Part shown: piece by piece, positions 1 to 8,378 of the stretch
Layout: each line of letters begins with the position of its first letter
Numbering within the stretch: position 1 is the stretch's first letter
Position numbers and translations under genes: made by a program
Source of the DNA: Pelagibacterium sp. 26DY04
GTDB taxonomy: Bacteria > Pseudomonadota > Alphaproteobacteria > Rhizobiales > Devosiaceae
Reading direction: 5' to 3'
NCBI RefSeq assembly: GCF_031202305.1
Contig: NZ_CP101731.1
Location: 3,536,501 to 3,600,500 of the forward strand
DNA: 64,000 nt
Notes under the pieces: generated by a model
What the model saw: the letters and a program-made list of their open reading frames with translations, nothing else
Databases searched by the model: none
What the model was told of the DNA's origin: nothing

Positions 1-1
1 C

Positions 2-301
2 GCCGTCGAGGTCATGGACGCCGAAGCGGCCATCGCAACGCTCACCAAGCTCAAGGGCATCGGCCCCTGGACCGCAGAAATCTACCTTCTCTTCTGCGCC
101 GGTCATCCAGACGTTTTCCCCGCCGGTGACCTCGCGCTGCAAAAGGCCGTCGAGCACGCCTTCTCGCTTCCCGCGCGCCCGCTTCCCAAAGAGCTGATCC
201 CCCTCGCCGCCACCTGGTCGCCCCATCGCGGCGCGGCGGCCATCATGTTCTGGCGCTATTTCTCCGCCATGAAGAATTCCAACGCCTGGGACGCCCTCTA
301 G
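2..301 (+). CDS. DNA-3-methyladenine glycosylase (AlkA-type), C-terminal part
   Basis: This is the 3' end of a gene that begins before the window; the frame is open from base 2. The visible part carries the end of a helix-hairpin-helix (LKGIGPWTAE) followed by VFPAGDLALQKA, whose Asp matches the catalytic aspartate of HhH-GPD base-excision glycosylases. The family removes alkylated bases such as 3-methyladenine from DNA. The protein ends in a short helix and a stop at 299-301. The esterase gene follows 24 bases downstream on the same strand, so the two may be co-transcribed. Substrate range cannot be judged without the N-terminal domain. Confidence 0.85.
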   Translation, partial: AVEVMDAEAAIATLTKLKGIGPWTAEIYLLFCAGHPDVFPAGDLALQKAVEHAFSLPARPLPKELIPLAATWSPHRGAAAIMFWRYFSAMKNSNAWDAL

Positions 302-325
302 GCTCTTGAACCACAAGGACAATCG

Positions 326-991
326 ATGACCACGCCCGTCAAACTCTCCGGCCCCATGCTGCCGCCCGCTTCCGGGCACGCGAAAAGCGCCGTGGTTCTT
401 CTTCATGGCTATGGCTCGGATGGGCGTGACCTGATTTCGCTGGGCCAGTTCTGGCGCGACAGCTTCCCCGACACGCTGTTCGTGGCCCCTAATGCTCCGG
501 AAGTGTGCGGCGGCAACCCTTTCGGTTATCAATGGTTTCCGCTCGATCTCGAGCGCGACCGCGATCTTTCGCGGCTGGTCGGCGCCGAAACCGCAGCTCC
601 GGTCGTCACCTCCTTCCTCAACGACCTCTGGGCACAGACAGGCCTCACGCCCGGCCAGACAATCCTGGGCGGCTTCTCCCAAGGCGCCATGATGGCGCTC
701 TATGCCGGGCTGCGGCTGCCCGAATCACTTCTGGGCATCGTCTCTTGCTCGGGTCTTGTGGTCGCCCCCGAAAAGCTCGGAAACGAAATCGCCTCCAGGC
801 CGCCGGTTCTTTTGATCCATGGCGATATAGACGATGTGGTTCCCGTGATGGGCAGCGAAGTGGCGCTTCCCATCCTTCTCGACCTGGGAATTGAGGCCAA
901 ACTGCACATTTCCCAGGGCACCGGCCACTCCATCGCCCAGGACGGGCTCGATGCCGCCACGGCATTCCTCAGGGAACGCTTAGGCATCTGA
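326..991 (+). CDS. Alpha/beta hydrolase, phospholipase/carboxylesterase family
   Basis: 221 residues. The fold is that of the small cytoplasmic carboxylesterase/lysophospholipase family (YpfH, acyl-protein thioesterase type). Near the N terminus LLHGYGSDG gives the oxyanion-hole strand. GFSQGAMM holds the nucleophile serine in a GxSxG elbow, HGDIDDVVP the acid, and GTGHSI the catalytic histidine, so the triad is complete. No signal peptide is visible. The natural substrate cannot be told from sequence. It follows the glycosylase gene closely on the same strand. Confidence 0.85.
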   Translation: MTTPVKLSGPMLPPASGHAKSAVVLLHGYGSDGRDLISLGQFWRDSFPDTLFVAPNAPEVCGGNPFGYQWFPLDLERDRDLSRLVGAETAAPVVTSFLNDLWAQTGLTPGQTILGGFSQGAMMALYAGLRLPESLLGIVSCSGLVVAPEKLGNEIASRPPVLLIHGDIDDVVPVMGSEVALPILLDLGIEAKLHISQGTGHSIAQDGLDAATAFLRERLGI

Positions 992-1147
992 TATCCCCAC
1001 ACCTTTTCAACAAAGTTCTTCACAGGCCTGTCACAAGAGGCGTAGAGTATTGCAATGGAATCGCCGGAGCGCTTCCGGCAAGCGGTGAGAGCGCAATCGA
1101 GTTTGGGAGCGCGACGGGGATGAGTGATCCATACCCCGGAGGGTTCA

Positions 1148-1705
1148 GTGACAATTCACGTGTCACCCCAGGCCTGCCCCGCGCTCGTTCTGAACGCCGA
1201 TTACCGGCCGCTCAGCTATTATCCCCTGTCGCTCTGGAGCTGGCAGGACGCCATCAAGGCAGTCTGTCTCGAACGCGTACACATCGTTTCCGAATACGAC
1301 AAGATCGTTCGAAGTCCGAGCTTCGAGATGCGCCTGCCGAGCGTGATTTCGCTCAAGGACTATGTCCAGCCCGCCAAATACCCCGCCTTCACCCGCTTCA
1401 ACGTTTTCCTGCGCGACAGATTTCAGTGCCAGTATTGCGGCTCGCGGCACGATCTGACCTTCGACCACGTCATTCCGCGCTCCAAGGGCGGGCGCACCAC
1501 CTGGGAAAACATCGTTGCCGCCTGTTCGCCCTGCAATCTGCGCAAGGCCAACCGCACGCCCAAGGAAATCGGCATGATGCCGCGCCAGATGCCGTTCCAG
1601 CCCACGGTTCACGACCTGCACAACAACGGTCGCGCCTTCCCGCCCAACTACCTGCACGATAGCTGGCTCGACTATCTCTACTGGGATATCGAACTGGAGC
1701 CTTAA
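1148..1705 (+). CDS. HNH endonuclease family protein
   Basis: 185 residues from the chosen GTG start. The HNH module is typical: a CQYCG zinc knuckle, then FDHVIPRSKGG with the metal-binding DH, then ENIVAACSPCN with the second Cys pair and the closing Asn. This form of HNH protein is widespread and usually single-copy in Alphaproteobacteria, so it is a chromosomal housekeeping gene of unknown role rather than a restriction enzyme or mobile nuclease. A GGAGGG ribosome-binding site lies 4 bases before the GTG at 1148. An in-frame GTG at 1124 would add eight residues. The convergent dsbB gene ends 5 bases away. Confidence 0.85.
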   Translation: MTIHVSPQACPALVLNADYRPLSYYPLSLWSWQDAIKAVCLERVHIVSEYDKIVRSPSFEMRLPSVISLKDYVQPAKYPAFTRFNVFLRDRFQCQYCGSRHDLTFDHVIPRSKGGRTTWENIVAACSPCNLRKANRTPKEIGMMPRQMPFQPTVHDLHNNGRAFPPNYLHDSWLDYLYWDIELEP

Positions 1706-1710
1706 GCCAA

Positions 1711-2235
1711 TCAGGCCTTGTTGCGCCGGGTCTGCCCGACGATGCTGGCGATCAGCAGGATGAAAATCGCCGCCGAAATCAGGGCATTGAAGCCCGCCAG
1801 CGAAACCCCGAACATCTCCCACTGCACGGCGTCGCACGGCACGATCCGCACATCGTTCAGGTTCGAGAGGGAATCCAGGCTCATGACGCTGTCGTCGCCC
1901 ACCCCGGTGCAGCTTTGCGGGCCAGGCCACCAGCCCCATTCCACCCCGGCGTGGTAGACCCCCATATAGGTGCCCCAGGCAAAGAGCGCAGCCGCGACGC
2001 CCAAAAGCCCAAGGCGCACCGGCAGGGGCAGCTTATGCCAAACAATCAGCGCAAGAGCGATGAGCGGCAGGCCGATATAATAGGGCCAGCGCTGGGTGAA
2101 GCAGAGCTCGCAAGGATAAAGCCCGCCGATATATTGGAAGGCGAGCGCCCCCAGAATGGCGGCAAGCCCCAGGATGAAGGCGGCGCCGGCGCCCTTGCGT
2201 TCCGTGCTCATTGCGTCAAGCATTGGTTCGTCCAT
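1711..2235 (-). CDS. dsbB: Disulfide bond formation protein B (DsbB)
   Basis: 174 residues. An integral inner-membrane protein with about four hydrophobic segments. LYPCELCFTQRWPYYIG carries the first CxxC-like cysteine pair followed by the conserved RWPYY segment of DsbB. A second cysteine pair lies in the periplasmic loop between helices 3 and 4 (around QSCTG and IVPCD). DsbB reoxidises the periplasmic thiol oxidase DsbA and passes electrons to quinone. No dsbA lies nearby. The ATG at 2235 has AAGG seven bases upstream; a TTG one codon earlier is possible, and a later ATG at the MSTERKG segment cannot be excluded. Confidence 0.85.
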   Translation of the reverse strand: MDEPMLDAMSTERKGAGAAFILGLAAILGALAFQYIGGLYPCELCFTQRWPYYIGLPLIALALIVWHKLPLPVRLGLLGVAAALFAWGTYMGVYHAGVEWGWWPGPQSCTGVGDDSVMSLDSLSNLNDVRIVPCDAVQWEMFGVSLAGFNALISAAIFILLIASIVGQTRRNKA

Positions 2236-2385
2236 CAAATAACCTTGGCTTTACCGGTCTCTAGAGCAATATCGGCGTCGCCGCCAGCCTGCAAATCTGC
2301 GTGATCGCCAGCGCCGAAAATCAGCGATTGACGCCTCGCCCGGTTTGCCTATAGTCCGGCGCGTCGCTTCGGGCGGCCTACCGTC

Positions 2386-2472
2386 GCGGGCGTGGCGGAA
2401 CTGGTAGACGCGCCAGACTCAAAATCTGGTTCTGGAAACAGAGTGTCGGTTCGATTCCGACCGCCCGCACCA
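2386..2472 (+). tRNA. tRNA-Leu (anticodon CAA)
   Basis: The 7-bp acceptor stem pairs 2386-2392 (GCGGGCG) with 2462-2468 (CGCCCGC), and CCA is encoded at 2470-2472. The anticodon arm is CCAGA/TCTGG with loop CTCAAAA, placing anticodon CAA at 2420-2422, which reads UUG. A long variable arm (around CTGGAAACAGAG) and the GTTCGATTCC T-loop fit a class II leucine tRNA. The gene is single, not in a cluster. No integrase or direct repeat of its 3' end was seen, so it is not obviously an integration site. Confidence 0.96.
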
Positions 2473-2509
2473 TCTCCTCGGCCGCCAACCGACCAAGGGA
2501 CCCTCATCA

Positions 2510-3118
2510 ATGAGCGACTGGATCATCGGTACAATCACCGATTGGGGCTATTTCGGCATCTTCATGCTGATGCTGATCGAAAACGTCTTCCCGCCCATCC
2601 CGTCCGAATTGATCATGCCCTTTGCCGGCTATGTCGCCGCCACCGGCCAGTTGAACACCTTGGGGGTGATGATCGCCGGCGTCGCAGGTTCGCTGCTGGG
2701 GACCAGCGTCTGGTACATCGCCGCCCGCCTGCTGGGCATCGACCGCTTCCGGCGTCTGTGCAATTGGTTCGGCCGCGTCGCGACCATCAATGAGCGCGAC
2801 ATCGACATGGCCGTCCATTGGTTCGACCGCTATGGCACCTGGGCGGTGCTTTTGGGCCGCCTCATCCCCGCCATCCGCACCTTGATCTCTGTGCCGGCCG
2901 GGCTCGCCGCTATGCCGGTATGGAAGTTTCTCGCCATCTCGCTGGTCGGCACCACGATCTGGACGGGCTTGCTCACCGGCGCAGGCTTCGTGCTGCATGA
3001 GGGCTACCATATCGTCGAAGCCTGGGTGGACCCGGTGTCCACCGCCGTCGTCATCCTGGCCGTGGTGATCTACATCTATCGCTTCATCACCTGGAAGCCG
3101 ATCAAGGATATCGGTTGA
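2510..3118 (+). CDS. DedA family membrane protein
   Basis: 202 residues. Begins with a short amphipathic stretch, then the signature of the DedA/SNARE-associated (VTT) family: ENVFPPIPSELIMPFAGY near residues 25-45, and GRLIPAIRTLISVPAGLAA around 120-140. These re-entrant helix motifs with Pro, Glu and Arg residues are typical of DedA proteins, which act in the inner membrane in undecaprenyl-phosphate or phospholipid translocation and membrane homeostasis. Four to five hydrophobic segments are visible. It begins 37 bases after tRNA-Leu. Which lipid it handles is unknown. Confidence 0.88.
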   Translation: MSDWIIGTITDWGYFGIFMLMLIENVFPPIPSELIMPFAGYVAATGQLNTLGVMIAGVAGSLLGTSVWYIAARLLGIDRFRRLCNWFGRVATINERDIDMAVHWFDRYGTWAVLLGRLIPAIRTLISVPAGLAAMPVWKFLAISLVGTTIWTGLLTGAGFVLHEGYHIVEAWVDPVSTAVVILAVVIYIYRFITWKPIKDIG

Positions 3119-3127
3119 GGCGAAGGC

Positions 3128-4576
3128 CTATTTCCAGAACGGCCGGGTGCCGATCAGCGCGTCGCACGCCGATGCGGCGCGTCTGATGAGTTCGTCCATG
3201 TCGCCTTGCTGGCTTCCGGCCTCCGCATCGGTCAAGCCGTGCCGGTCCAAAAGCATGGGCCTGGCGGCAAGGTCGTTGAGATCGCCCAACGCCTCCTGAA
3301 CTGCCTCCAAGCGCTTGAGGAACTGCTCGTAACGCTTGCCGGTTCGGCCCGAAGCATAGAGCCCGGCAAAGAACTCGGTGCCATAGCGCAGTTTCTTGGC
3401 GAGCTTGCGTGCCTCGTGGCGCTCGGCATCGCTGAGTTTCTCGAGGCCGGCGCTTTGCTTTTTGAAGCGCTTGAAAAGCTTGGTGAGCGCCATTGCAGAA
3501 AAATCGGAGACCTTGGCGTTGCGCGCATCCTTATTTCCGGAGCGCTCCCGCCAGCCCCCCATTGCCAGCCACTGGGCGAGATCGAGCATCAGCGTGCGGG
3601 ATCGGACATCTGAAAGCGTCTGCTCGACCGCCTCATAGCTGGACGCGCTTTCCTCCATCAAGGCCTGGCGCAGATCGTCGGTGTGCGCGGTTTTGAACAG
3701 GACATCGAGATCGCGCGCTTCGCCCAGTTCCCCAGCCAGCCATTTGAGCTCGTCGCGCAATCGCTCGCCACGCTCGTCCTCGGCAATGTCCCTGAAGATC
3801 GATATTGCAGAACGCAGCCGCCGCAGGGCCACACGGGCTTGATGCAGGGCGTCCGGCGCCCGGCGCCTGAGCAGAATATCCTCGTTGAGACGATACTGGC
3901 GCAGACAGCCGGCTGCTATCGCTCTCATCGCGTCCTCGACCGTATCGGAGGAGGACAACGGTATGGGATCGGCCTTAAAGCTCCGGGCCACCGCCTCGAG
4001 CAGCCGCTGGCCCCGCTCGACCTTGCTTAACGCCCCAAGCCGTGTGGGAGCGACCGCATCGATCTCCCGCGCCAGGGAAAAGAGCGCATGCGGATCCCCG
4101 CTTTCAAGCTCCAGTTCGGCCTCGCAGAACGTGCTGCGCCGATCTTCGGCCACCACTTCCCCGCTGTCGATCGCCGCTTCGATGCTGGTGTTTTCCCGCG
4201 CGATCTGCAGTACGCGGCGCTCGACCAGCACCTCGAATATCGGCTCCAGTGCATTGAGGGTCTGAGGTGGCAGGCCGATCAGCGGCGTATCCTCGCCGAT
4301 CTGGAGCGCTGGCCCGGAAACCGGCTTTTCCCATTCGTCACGGACGAAAAACCCGGCGCTCGTCTGGCCGTTGGCTTTGATCGTCTGCACCCAGCCCGTG
4401 CCGTCATGGCGCACGCGCAGCGACATGCCGGCCTTGCCCAAGGCGCGTCCCGGCGTATCGAAATAGATGGCCCGCAGCGGCAGGGTTTTGACCTCGCCCT
4501 GCGCCTTTGCCCAATCGGTGAGCCGCTCCGCATCCTCCGCCGCAACCTGCAATTTGAGTTCGGCTTCCTCGCCCAT
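3128..4576 (-). CDS. CYTH and CHAD domain-containing protein
   Basis: 482 residues. The N-terminal CYTH domain starts with EEAELKL, the ExExK metal-triphosphate-binding signature of triphosphate tunnel enzymes, and continues to about residue 200. The C-terminal CHAD domain (about 210-480) is helical and rich in conserved His and Arg (LHQARVALRRLRSA, ARKLAKKLRYGTEFF), which in known family members bind polyphosphate. The combination suggests an inorganic triphosphatase or a polyphosphate-associated protein. The ATG at 4576 is chosen because it puts the ExExK motif at the very start, as in the family; AAGGGA lies upstream. The gene is divergent from the GNAT gene at 4716. Confidence 0.88.
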   Translation of the reverse strand: MGEEAELKLQVAAEDAERLTDWAKAQGEVKTLPLRAIYFDTPGRALGKAGMSLRVRHDGTGWVQTIKANGQTSAGFFVRDEWEKPVSGPALQIGEDTPLIGLPPQTLNALEPIFEVLVERRVLQIARENTSIEAAIDSGEVVAEDRRSTFCEAELELESGDPHALFSLAREIDAVAPTRLGALSKVERGQRLLEAVARSFKADPIPLSSSDTVEDAMRAIAAGCLRQYRLNEDILLRRRAPDALHQARVALRRLRSAISIFRDIAEDERGERLRDELKWLAGELGEARDLDVLFKTAHTDDLRQALMEESASSYEAVEQTLSDVRSRTLMLDLAQWLAMGGWRERSGNKDARNAKVSDFSAMALTKLFKRFKKQSAGLEKLSDAERHEARKLAKKLRYGTEFFAGLYASGRTGKRYEQFLKRLEAVQEALGDLNDLAARPMLLDRHGLTDAEAGSQQGDMDELIRRAASACDALIGTRPFWK

Positions 4577-4667
4577 GTCACCGTCCCTTCGCTGTCCCTC
4601 CCGGCTTGCCAAGGTAAACACTCAACGCTCAAAGCGCCAACTGCGGAACACAGAGACGGCCAGTGCA

Positions 4668-4692
4668 TTAACCTTTCCGCAATCAAGGTTAA
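4668..4692. repeat. Inverted repeat, possible operator
   Basis: TTAACCTT and AAGGTTAA form a perfect 8+8 inverted repeat with a 9-base spacer. It lies in the 139-base gap between the divergent CYTH-CHAD and GNAT genes, ending 23 bases before the GNAT start. The symmetry suits a dimeric regulator. The regulator is not known. Confidence 0.4.
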
Positions 4693-4715
4693 CGCCTCTC
4701 CAAGGGACCGCAGCC

Positions 4716-5465
4716 ATGCTTTCCATCGAGCCTCTCCACCCCGCCGACATACCGGCAACGGCGATGCTGCACCGGCAGAACCTGCATCTTGGCCTGTTCC
4801 CGCGATTGGGGAGGCACTTTCTCGGTCTTTATCAGGAGAGCTTCGCGCGTTCCCCCTATGGGATCGCGCTTGTCGCCCGCTCCGATGACGAGGTGATTGG
4901 CGCCCTATTCGGCACCACCTCCAATGCCGAACACTATCGCTGGGTCACCCGCCATTTCGGACCGCAGCTTGCGGTGGCAGGCGGAGGCGCCCTGCTGTCG
5001 CGTCCACACGTAGCGCTGGATTTCGCCCGCACCCGCCTCGGACGCTATAGCCGCGGCATTGCCCGGCATATCGGGCTGTTGCCCACGCCGGCACCCCGAA
5101 ACGGCGGACCGAACACGCTTTCGGTCCTCAGCCATATCGTCACCGCCGCCGCCGCCCGGCGGCGTGGTGTGGGACGCGGACTGGTCGAGGAATTCAAGGC
5201 CCGCGCCAGCGCCACCGGCGTGCATCGTGCTTCCCTTGTCACCGAAGAGGGTGGATTGGGAACGCCGTTTTTCGAAAAACTCGGCTGCAGGCTGATTGCC
5301 CGGCGCACGGGGCAGGACGGCGCCGTGTTGCGCGAATACAGGATGATACTGGACGAGGCAGGCGCTTATGAGGAATTGGGCAGCGATCGGGGCAATTTTA
5401 CTGTTGTGCACGCCTATCCCAACAGGCTCCGCCCAATCCATCCTGTCTCCGCCCACCGGCACTGA
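4716..5465 (+). CDS. GNAT family N-acetyltransferase
   Basis: 249 residues from the ATG at 4716, which has AGGGA nine bases upstream. The acetyl-CoA-binding region is recognisable: SHIVTAAAARRRGVGRGLVEEF contains the (R/Q)xxGxG/A pyrophosphate loop, and LVTEEGG with FFEKLGCR is the usual last strand and helix of GNAT proteins. The N-terminal part (HRQNLHLGLFPRLG) resembles acetyltransferases acting on small molecules or nucleotide sugars. The fold should finish near EYRMILD (about residue 214). The remaining 30 or so residues are read through the start and signal peptide of the next gene, a 98-base overlap. Substrate unknown. Confidence 0.75.
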   Translation: MLSIEPLHPADIPATAMLHRQNLHLGLFPRLGRHFLGLYQESFARSPYGIALVARSDDEVIGALFGTTSNAEHYRWVTRHFGPQLAVAGGGALLSRPHVALDFARTRLGRYSRGIARHIGLLPTPAPRNGGPNTLSVLSHIVTAAAARRRGVGRGLVEEFKARASATGVHRASLVTEEGGLGTPFFEKLGCRLIARRTGQDGAVLREYRMILDEAGAYEELGSDRGNFTVVHAYPNRLRPIHPVSAHRH

Positions 5466-6318
5466 AGCACCGGCCATCATCCCGCTCGGGCCCCATCAGA
5501 ACGGGGCCGAGCCGGTTTCCCCCAACGAAACCCATCCCAACGCTAAGCGGCTCGCAAGCGAAGTCGCATTGGCGCTGACCAATTACAGCGCCAATGAATC
5601 GGCCGCCGATATTGCGGAGCGGGTGAGCTTTGCAAGCGCCGGTACTGCCGTCCAATTGGCGGAGGCGTTTCATTTCCCCGGCGCCTGGTCGCAGGGGCGG
5701 ATTCTTTATCCCCAACTGGGCGGATTGGGCGAAGAGGCTGCTTCGGTGCTGGTGGTCACCGAGCAAATGGTTGGGACGCCAGACGGCGTGCGCGTCTTTA
5801 TCCGCACGCTCGACGTCAGGCTGGCGCTTGTCGAGGGCTCCTGGCATTTCGCGCGGCTGGCTTCCGAAGGCGGAACACAGATTATGCCGACCGGCCCAGT
5901 TCCCCAGATCGCGCTCACGGTACTCAACGACCCGCGCATCGAGATGCCGGATTCGGCCCGGTGGGACATTCTATCGGGGAATATTTCGACCAATCTGCTG
6001 ACGGTAATGGCCCGACTGGCCGAACGCACGCCCTACGGGGTCACCACGCTCTCCCAGGGACATCCCTATGAAGTGTTCGGCACCGACCGGCAGTCCGATC
6101 ATACCCGTGGCCGTGCCGTCGATATCTACAGGCTGGGCAATACGCTGGTGATCGACGACCGGGCCTCCGGTTCGTTCACCCACGATATCGTCAAATGGCT
6201 CTACGACCAGCCGGAAATCCGCCAGATCGGATCACCCTGGGCCCTGGATGGGTATGGTGGGCGCTCGTTTACCGACACGCTACATCAGGACCACCTGCAC
6301 GTGGCCGTCGCGCAGTAG
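5368..6318 (+). CDS. Exported protein with M15-like (LAS-type) metallopeptidase motif
   Basis: 316 residues. Residues 1-22 are a signal peptide ending SAQS. The middle (60-230) is not recognised. The C-terminal part has SDHTRGRAVDIY, with H245 and D252 spaced HxxGRAVD as in M15/LAS peptidases (VanX, DdpX, MepA), and HQDHLHV with H309 and H311, which would supply the third zinc ligand. This suggests a periplasmic zinc hydrolase acting on peptidoglycan peptides, but the surrounding fold is divergent and activity is inferred only. The start overlaps the preceding GNAT gene by 98 bases; GAGG lies before the ATG. Confidence 0.55.
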   Translation: MRNWAAIGAILLLCTPIPTGSAQSILSPPTGTEAPAIIPLGPHQNGAEPVSPNETHPNAKRLASEVALALTNYSANESAADIAERVSFASAGTAVQLAEAFHFPGAWSQGRILYPQLGGLGEEAASVLVVTEQMVGTPDGVRVFIRTLDVRLALVEGSWHFARLASEGGTQIMPTGPVPQIALTVLNDPRIEMPDSARWDILSGNISTNLLTVMARLAERTPYGVTTLSQGHPYEVFGTDRQSDHTRGRAVDIYRLGNTLVIDDRASGSFTHDIVKWLYDQPEIRQIGSPWALDGYGGRSFTDTLHQDHLHVAVAQ

Positions 6319-6325
6319 AACCACG

Positions 6326-6718
6326 TCAGGCGCTTCTGCGCTCGGAGATGTCGTGAGCCTGCGCCCGGTCGTAGGCCGTGCGTGCCTTGGCGACGGCATG
6401 CTGGTGGGCGGCAGCCCAATCCCAGAGCGCGCTGATGGGGCCGGTTAAGGTAAAGCCCAGTTCGGTAAGCTCATATTCGACGCGCGGCGGTATTTCGGGA
6501 TAGACAGTTCGCGTCACCAACCCGTCGCGCTCGAGGTTGCGGAGCGTAAGCGTCAGCATGCGCTGGGAAACGCCATCGATCGCCCGGCGCAATTCGGAAA
6601 AGCGCATGGTACCGTCCTTGAGCCGATCGACCACCATGACGCTCCATTTGTCACCGATCCGGTTGAGGATATCCCCCATCGCGGCGCAGACTTCAGTTTC
6701 CTCGGATTCATCGGTCAT
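6326..6718 (-). CDS. HxlR family transcriptional regulator
   Basis: 130 residues. A winged-helix protein of the HxlR family: GDKWSVMVVDRLKDG is the family N-terminal helix, RFSELRRAIDGVSQRMLT the recognition helix and following turn, and LVTRTVYPEIPPRVEYELT the wing. A cysteine (EVCAAMG) sits just before the first helix, where family members often carry a redox-active cysteine, so thiol or quinone sensing is possible. The ATG at 6718 has AGGAGG upstream. It converges with the exported hydrolase gene at 6318. Target genes are unknown. Confidence 0.88.
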   Translation of the reverse strand: MTDESEETEVCAAMGDILNRIGDKWSVMVVDRLKDGTMRFSELRRAIDGVSQRMLTLTLRNLERDGLVTRTVYPEIPPRVEYELTELGFTLTGPISALWDWAAAHQHAVAKARTAYDRAQAHDISERRSA

Positions 6719-6888
6719 GGCCGGAAGCCTCCTCGCTTGCGGGCTGGCAAAGATATAGGCGCGCATCCTTCCGATGGAAACCCCCATCCCGGACCGAGCA
6801 AGATGGGCATAGCCGGGCTACGGGCATTGTTCTGCCAAATTTGCCCTGTTATGCAGGTTCCGTCCCATTAACAGTCGATTGCGAAGCC

Positions 6889-8049
6889 ATGGTGGAAACC
6901 CCTGTTAGGCGATTGCTGTCCCTTTGCGTGATCGCTCTTGCGACGCTGGTGGGATCCATTGCCCCTGCCTTTGCCCTGCCCCAGCTTCTGATCGACATGC
7001 GCACCAACGAGGTGCTCTATCAGAACGATGCGGGCGCGCCCTGGCATCCCGCCTCGCTCACCAAACTCATGACCGCGCTCATCGCCTTCGAGGCCATTGA
7101 AACCGGTCAGGCCTCGCTTTCGACCCCGGTCATTTCCTCGGCCAACGCTCTGTCGGTCCCGCCCTCCAAGATGGGTTTCCCGGAAGGCACGGCCATCACG
7201 CTCGAAGATGCGCTCTATCTTCTGATCGTCAAATCCGCCAACGACATCGCCGTGGCGATCGGGGAAACCATCGCAGGAAGCGAGCCAGCCTTTGTCCAGA
7301 TGATGAACGCGCGCGCCGCCATGATGGGATTGACCGGAACTCACTTCGTCAATCCCCACGGCCTGCACGATCCCGCCCAGGTGACCACCGCCCGTGATAT
7401 CGCCATGATCGCCCTCACGATCAAGGCGCGCTTTCCCCAGTATGATTCGATGTTCTCGACGCGCACCGTGGCCTTCGGGGAGTCCCGCTCGCATTCCAAT
7501 AATGAGCTTTTGACCGGCTTTGCCGGAACCGACGGCATGAAGACGGGCTATGTCTGTTCGTCCGGGCTCAATATCGTCGCCACCGTCACGCGCGGAGGCC
7601 GGCAGCTCATGGCCGTGACGCTGGGCGCCAACTCGACCCGCGAGCGCGGCGAAATGACCGCTCAGATGCTGTTTTCAGGCTTTGCCGGCGGCTATCGCGG
7701 CACCGGTGTGAACGTGGTCAACATCCCCAACCAAGCCGGCATCGCCCCGGTCGACATGCGCGCCAACATCTGCGGCGCAGGCGCCGAAACCTATGCCGAG
7801 CAGCGTATGGAAATCTTTTCGGCCGGACTGGACGGGCAGATCTCCTACCTGACCGACACCATCGTTCCGCCTACCCACACGATCTCTACCCTTGGGCGGC
7901 TTGCCGACGTTCCCCTGCCCCGCCCGCGCCCCGATATGGGCTTCGGCGGCGCACCGGCTGTGGCCGCCGGTGCTGCCAATGACAATATCGGCTTTGGCGA
8001 TTCATCGATCATGTCGCTGACACCCAATGCCGGGATCGCGGGCAACTAA
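6889..8049 (+). CDS. D-alanyl-D-alanine carboxypeptidase (S11, penicillin-binding protein)
   Basis: 386 residues. A signal peptide (about 1-29, ending APAFA) exports it. All three S11 motifs are present: S56-L-T-K59 with the acylated serine, S116-A-N118, and K218-T-G220. The enzyme trims the terminal D-Ala from peptidoglycan pentapeptides in the periplasm. After the catalytic domain (about residue 290 on) comes a less conserved tail rich in Pro, Ala and Gly rather than a clear amphipathic anchor. The ATG at 6889 is chosen because it opens the signal peptide; a TTG at 6841 would add 16 unlikely residues. It converges with, and overlaps by 4 bases, the TusA gene. Confidence 0.9.
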   Translation: MVETPVRRLLSLCVIALATLVGSIAPAFALPQLLIDMRTNEVLYQNDAGAPWHPASLTKLMTALIAFEAIETGQASLSTPVISSANALSVPPSKMGFPEGTAITLEDALYLLIVKSANDIAVAIGETIAGSEPAFVQMMNARAAMMGLTGTHFVNPHGLHDPAQVTTARDIAMIALTIKARFPQYDSMFSTRTVAFGESRSHSNNELLTGFAGTDGMKTGYVCSSGLNIVATVTRGGRQLMAVTLGANSTRERGEMTAQMLFSGFAGGYRGTGVNVVNIPNQAGIAPVDMRANICGAGAETYAEQRMEIFSAGLDGQISYLTDTIVPPTHTISTLGRLADVPLPRPRPDMGFGGAPAVAAGAANDNIGFGDSSIMSLTPNAGIAGN

Positions 8050-8306
8050 TCCCGGTTTCCAAGGCTTTTGGTTACCAGGAAGCGGGTGGCCCCATCGGAC
8101 TCCGGCTCTACCGCCACCACATGCCCCTGCTGCCGGCAAAAGAGCGGGATATCGATTTTGGCCACCGGATCGGTAGCCAGAACGGTCACCTGGGCTCCGG
8201 CCGGTGCGTTGGCGAGCGCTTTTTCGAGCTTAAGGACCGGCAACGGACATTTGAGCCCCCTGGCGTCCAGAAGGAGAGCGCGGCGAGCCTCATAGTCGAA
8301 ATTCAT
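8046..8306 (-). CDS. TusA/SirA-like sulfurtransferase family protein
   Basis: 86 residues. DARGLKCPLPVLKLEKAL contains the conserved CPxP of the TusA family; that cysteine is the persulfide-carrying residue. The family passes sulfur in tRNA thiolation, molybdenum cofactor or sulfur-oxidation pathways. The ATG at 8306 lies six bases after GGAGG; an ATG two codons upstream abuts that site and is less likely. No other sulfur genes are near, so the partner cannot be named. Confidence 0.85.
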   Translation of the reverse strand: MNFDYEARRALLLDARGLKCPLPVLKLEKALANAPAGAQVTVLATDPVAKIDIPLFCRQQGHVVAVEPESDGATRFLVTKSLGNRD

Positions 8307-8378
8307 CAGCATCCTCCAGGAAAACGGCTCGTTTACCAAGTAATGATACGTATGGGGCTTCCAGGGCGGGGGCACCGG

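Noticed and set aside
1124..1147. GTG at 1124 as the start of the HNH gene
   Set aside because: The GTG at 1148 has a much better GGAGGG ribosome-binding site at good spacing, and the family starts near this point.
2386..2472. tRNA-Leu as a possible integration site
   Set aside because: No integrase, no direct repeat of the tRNA 3' end and ordinary chromosomal genes on both sides.
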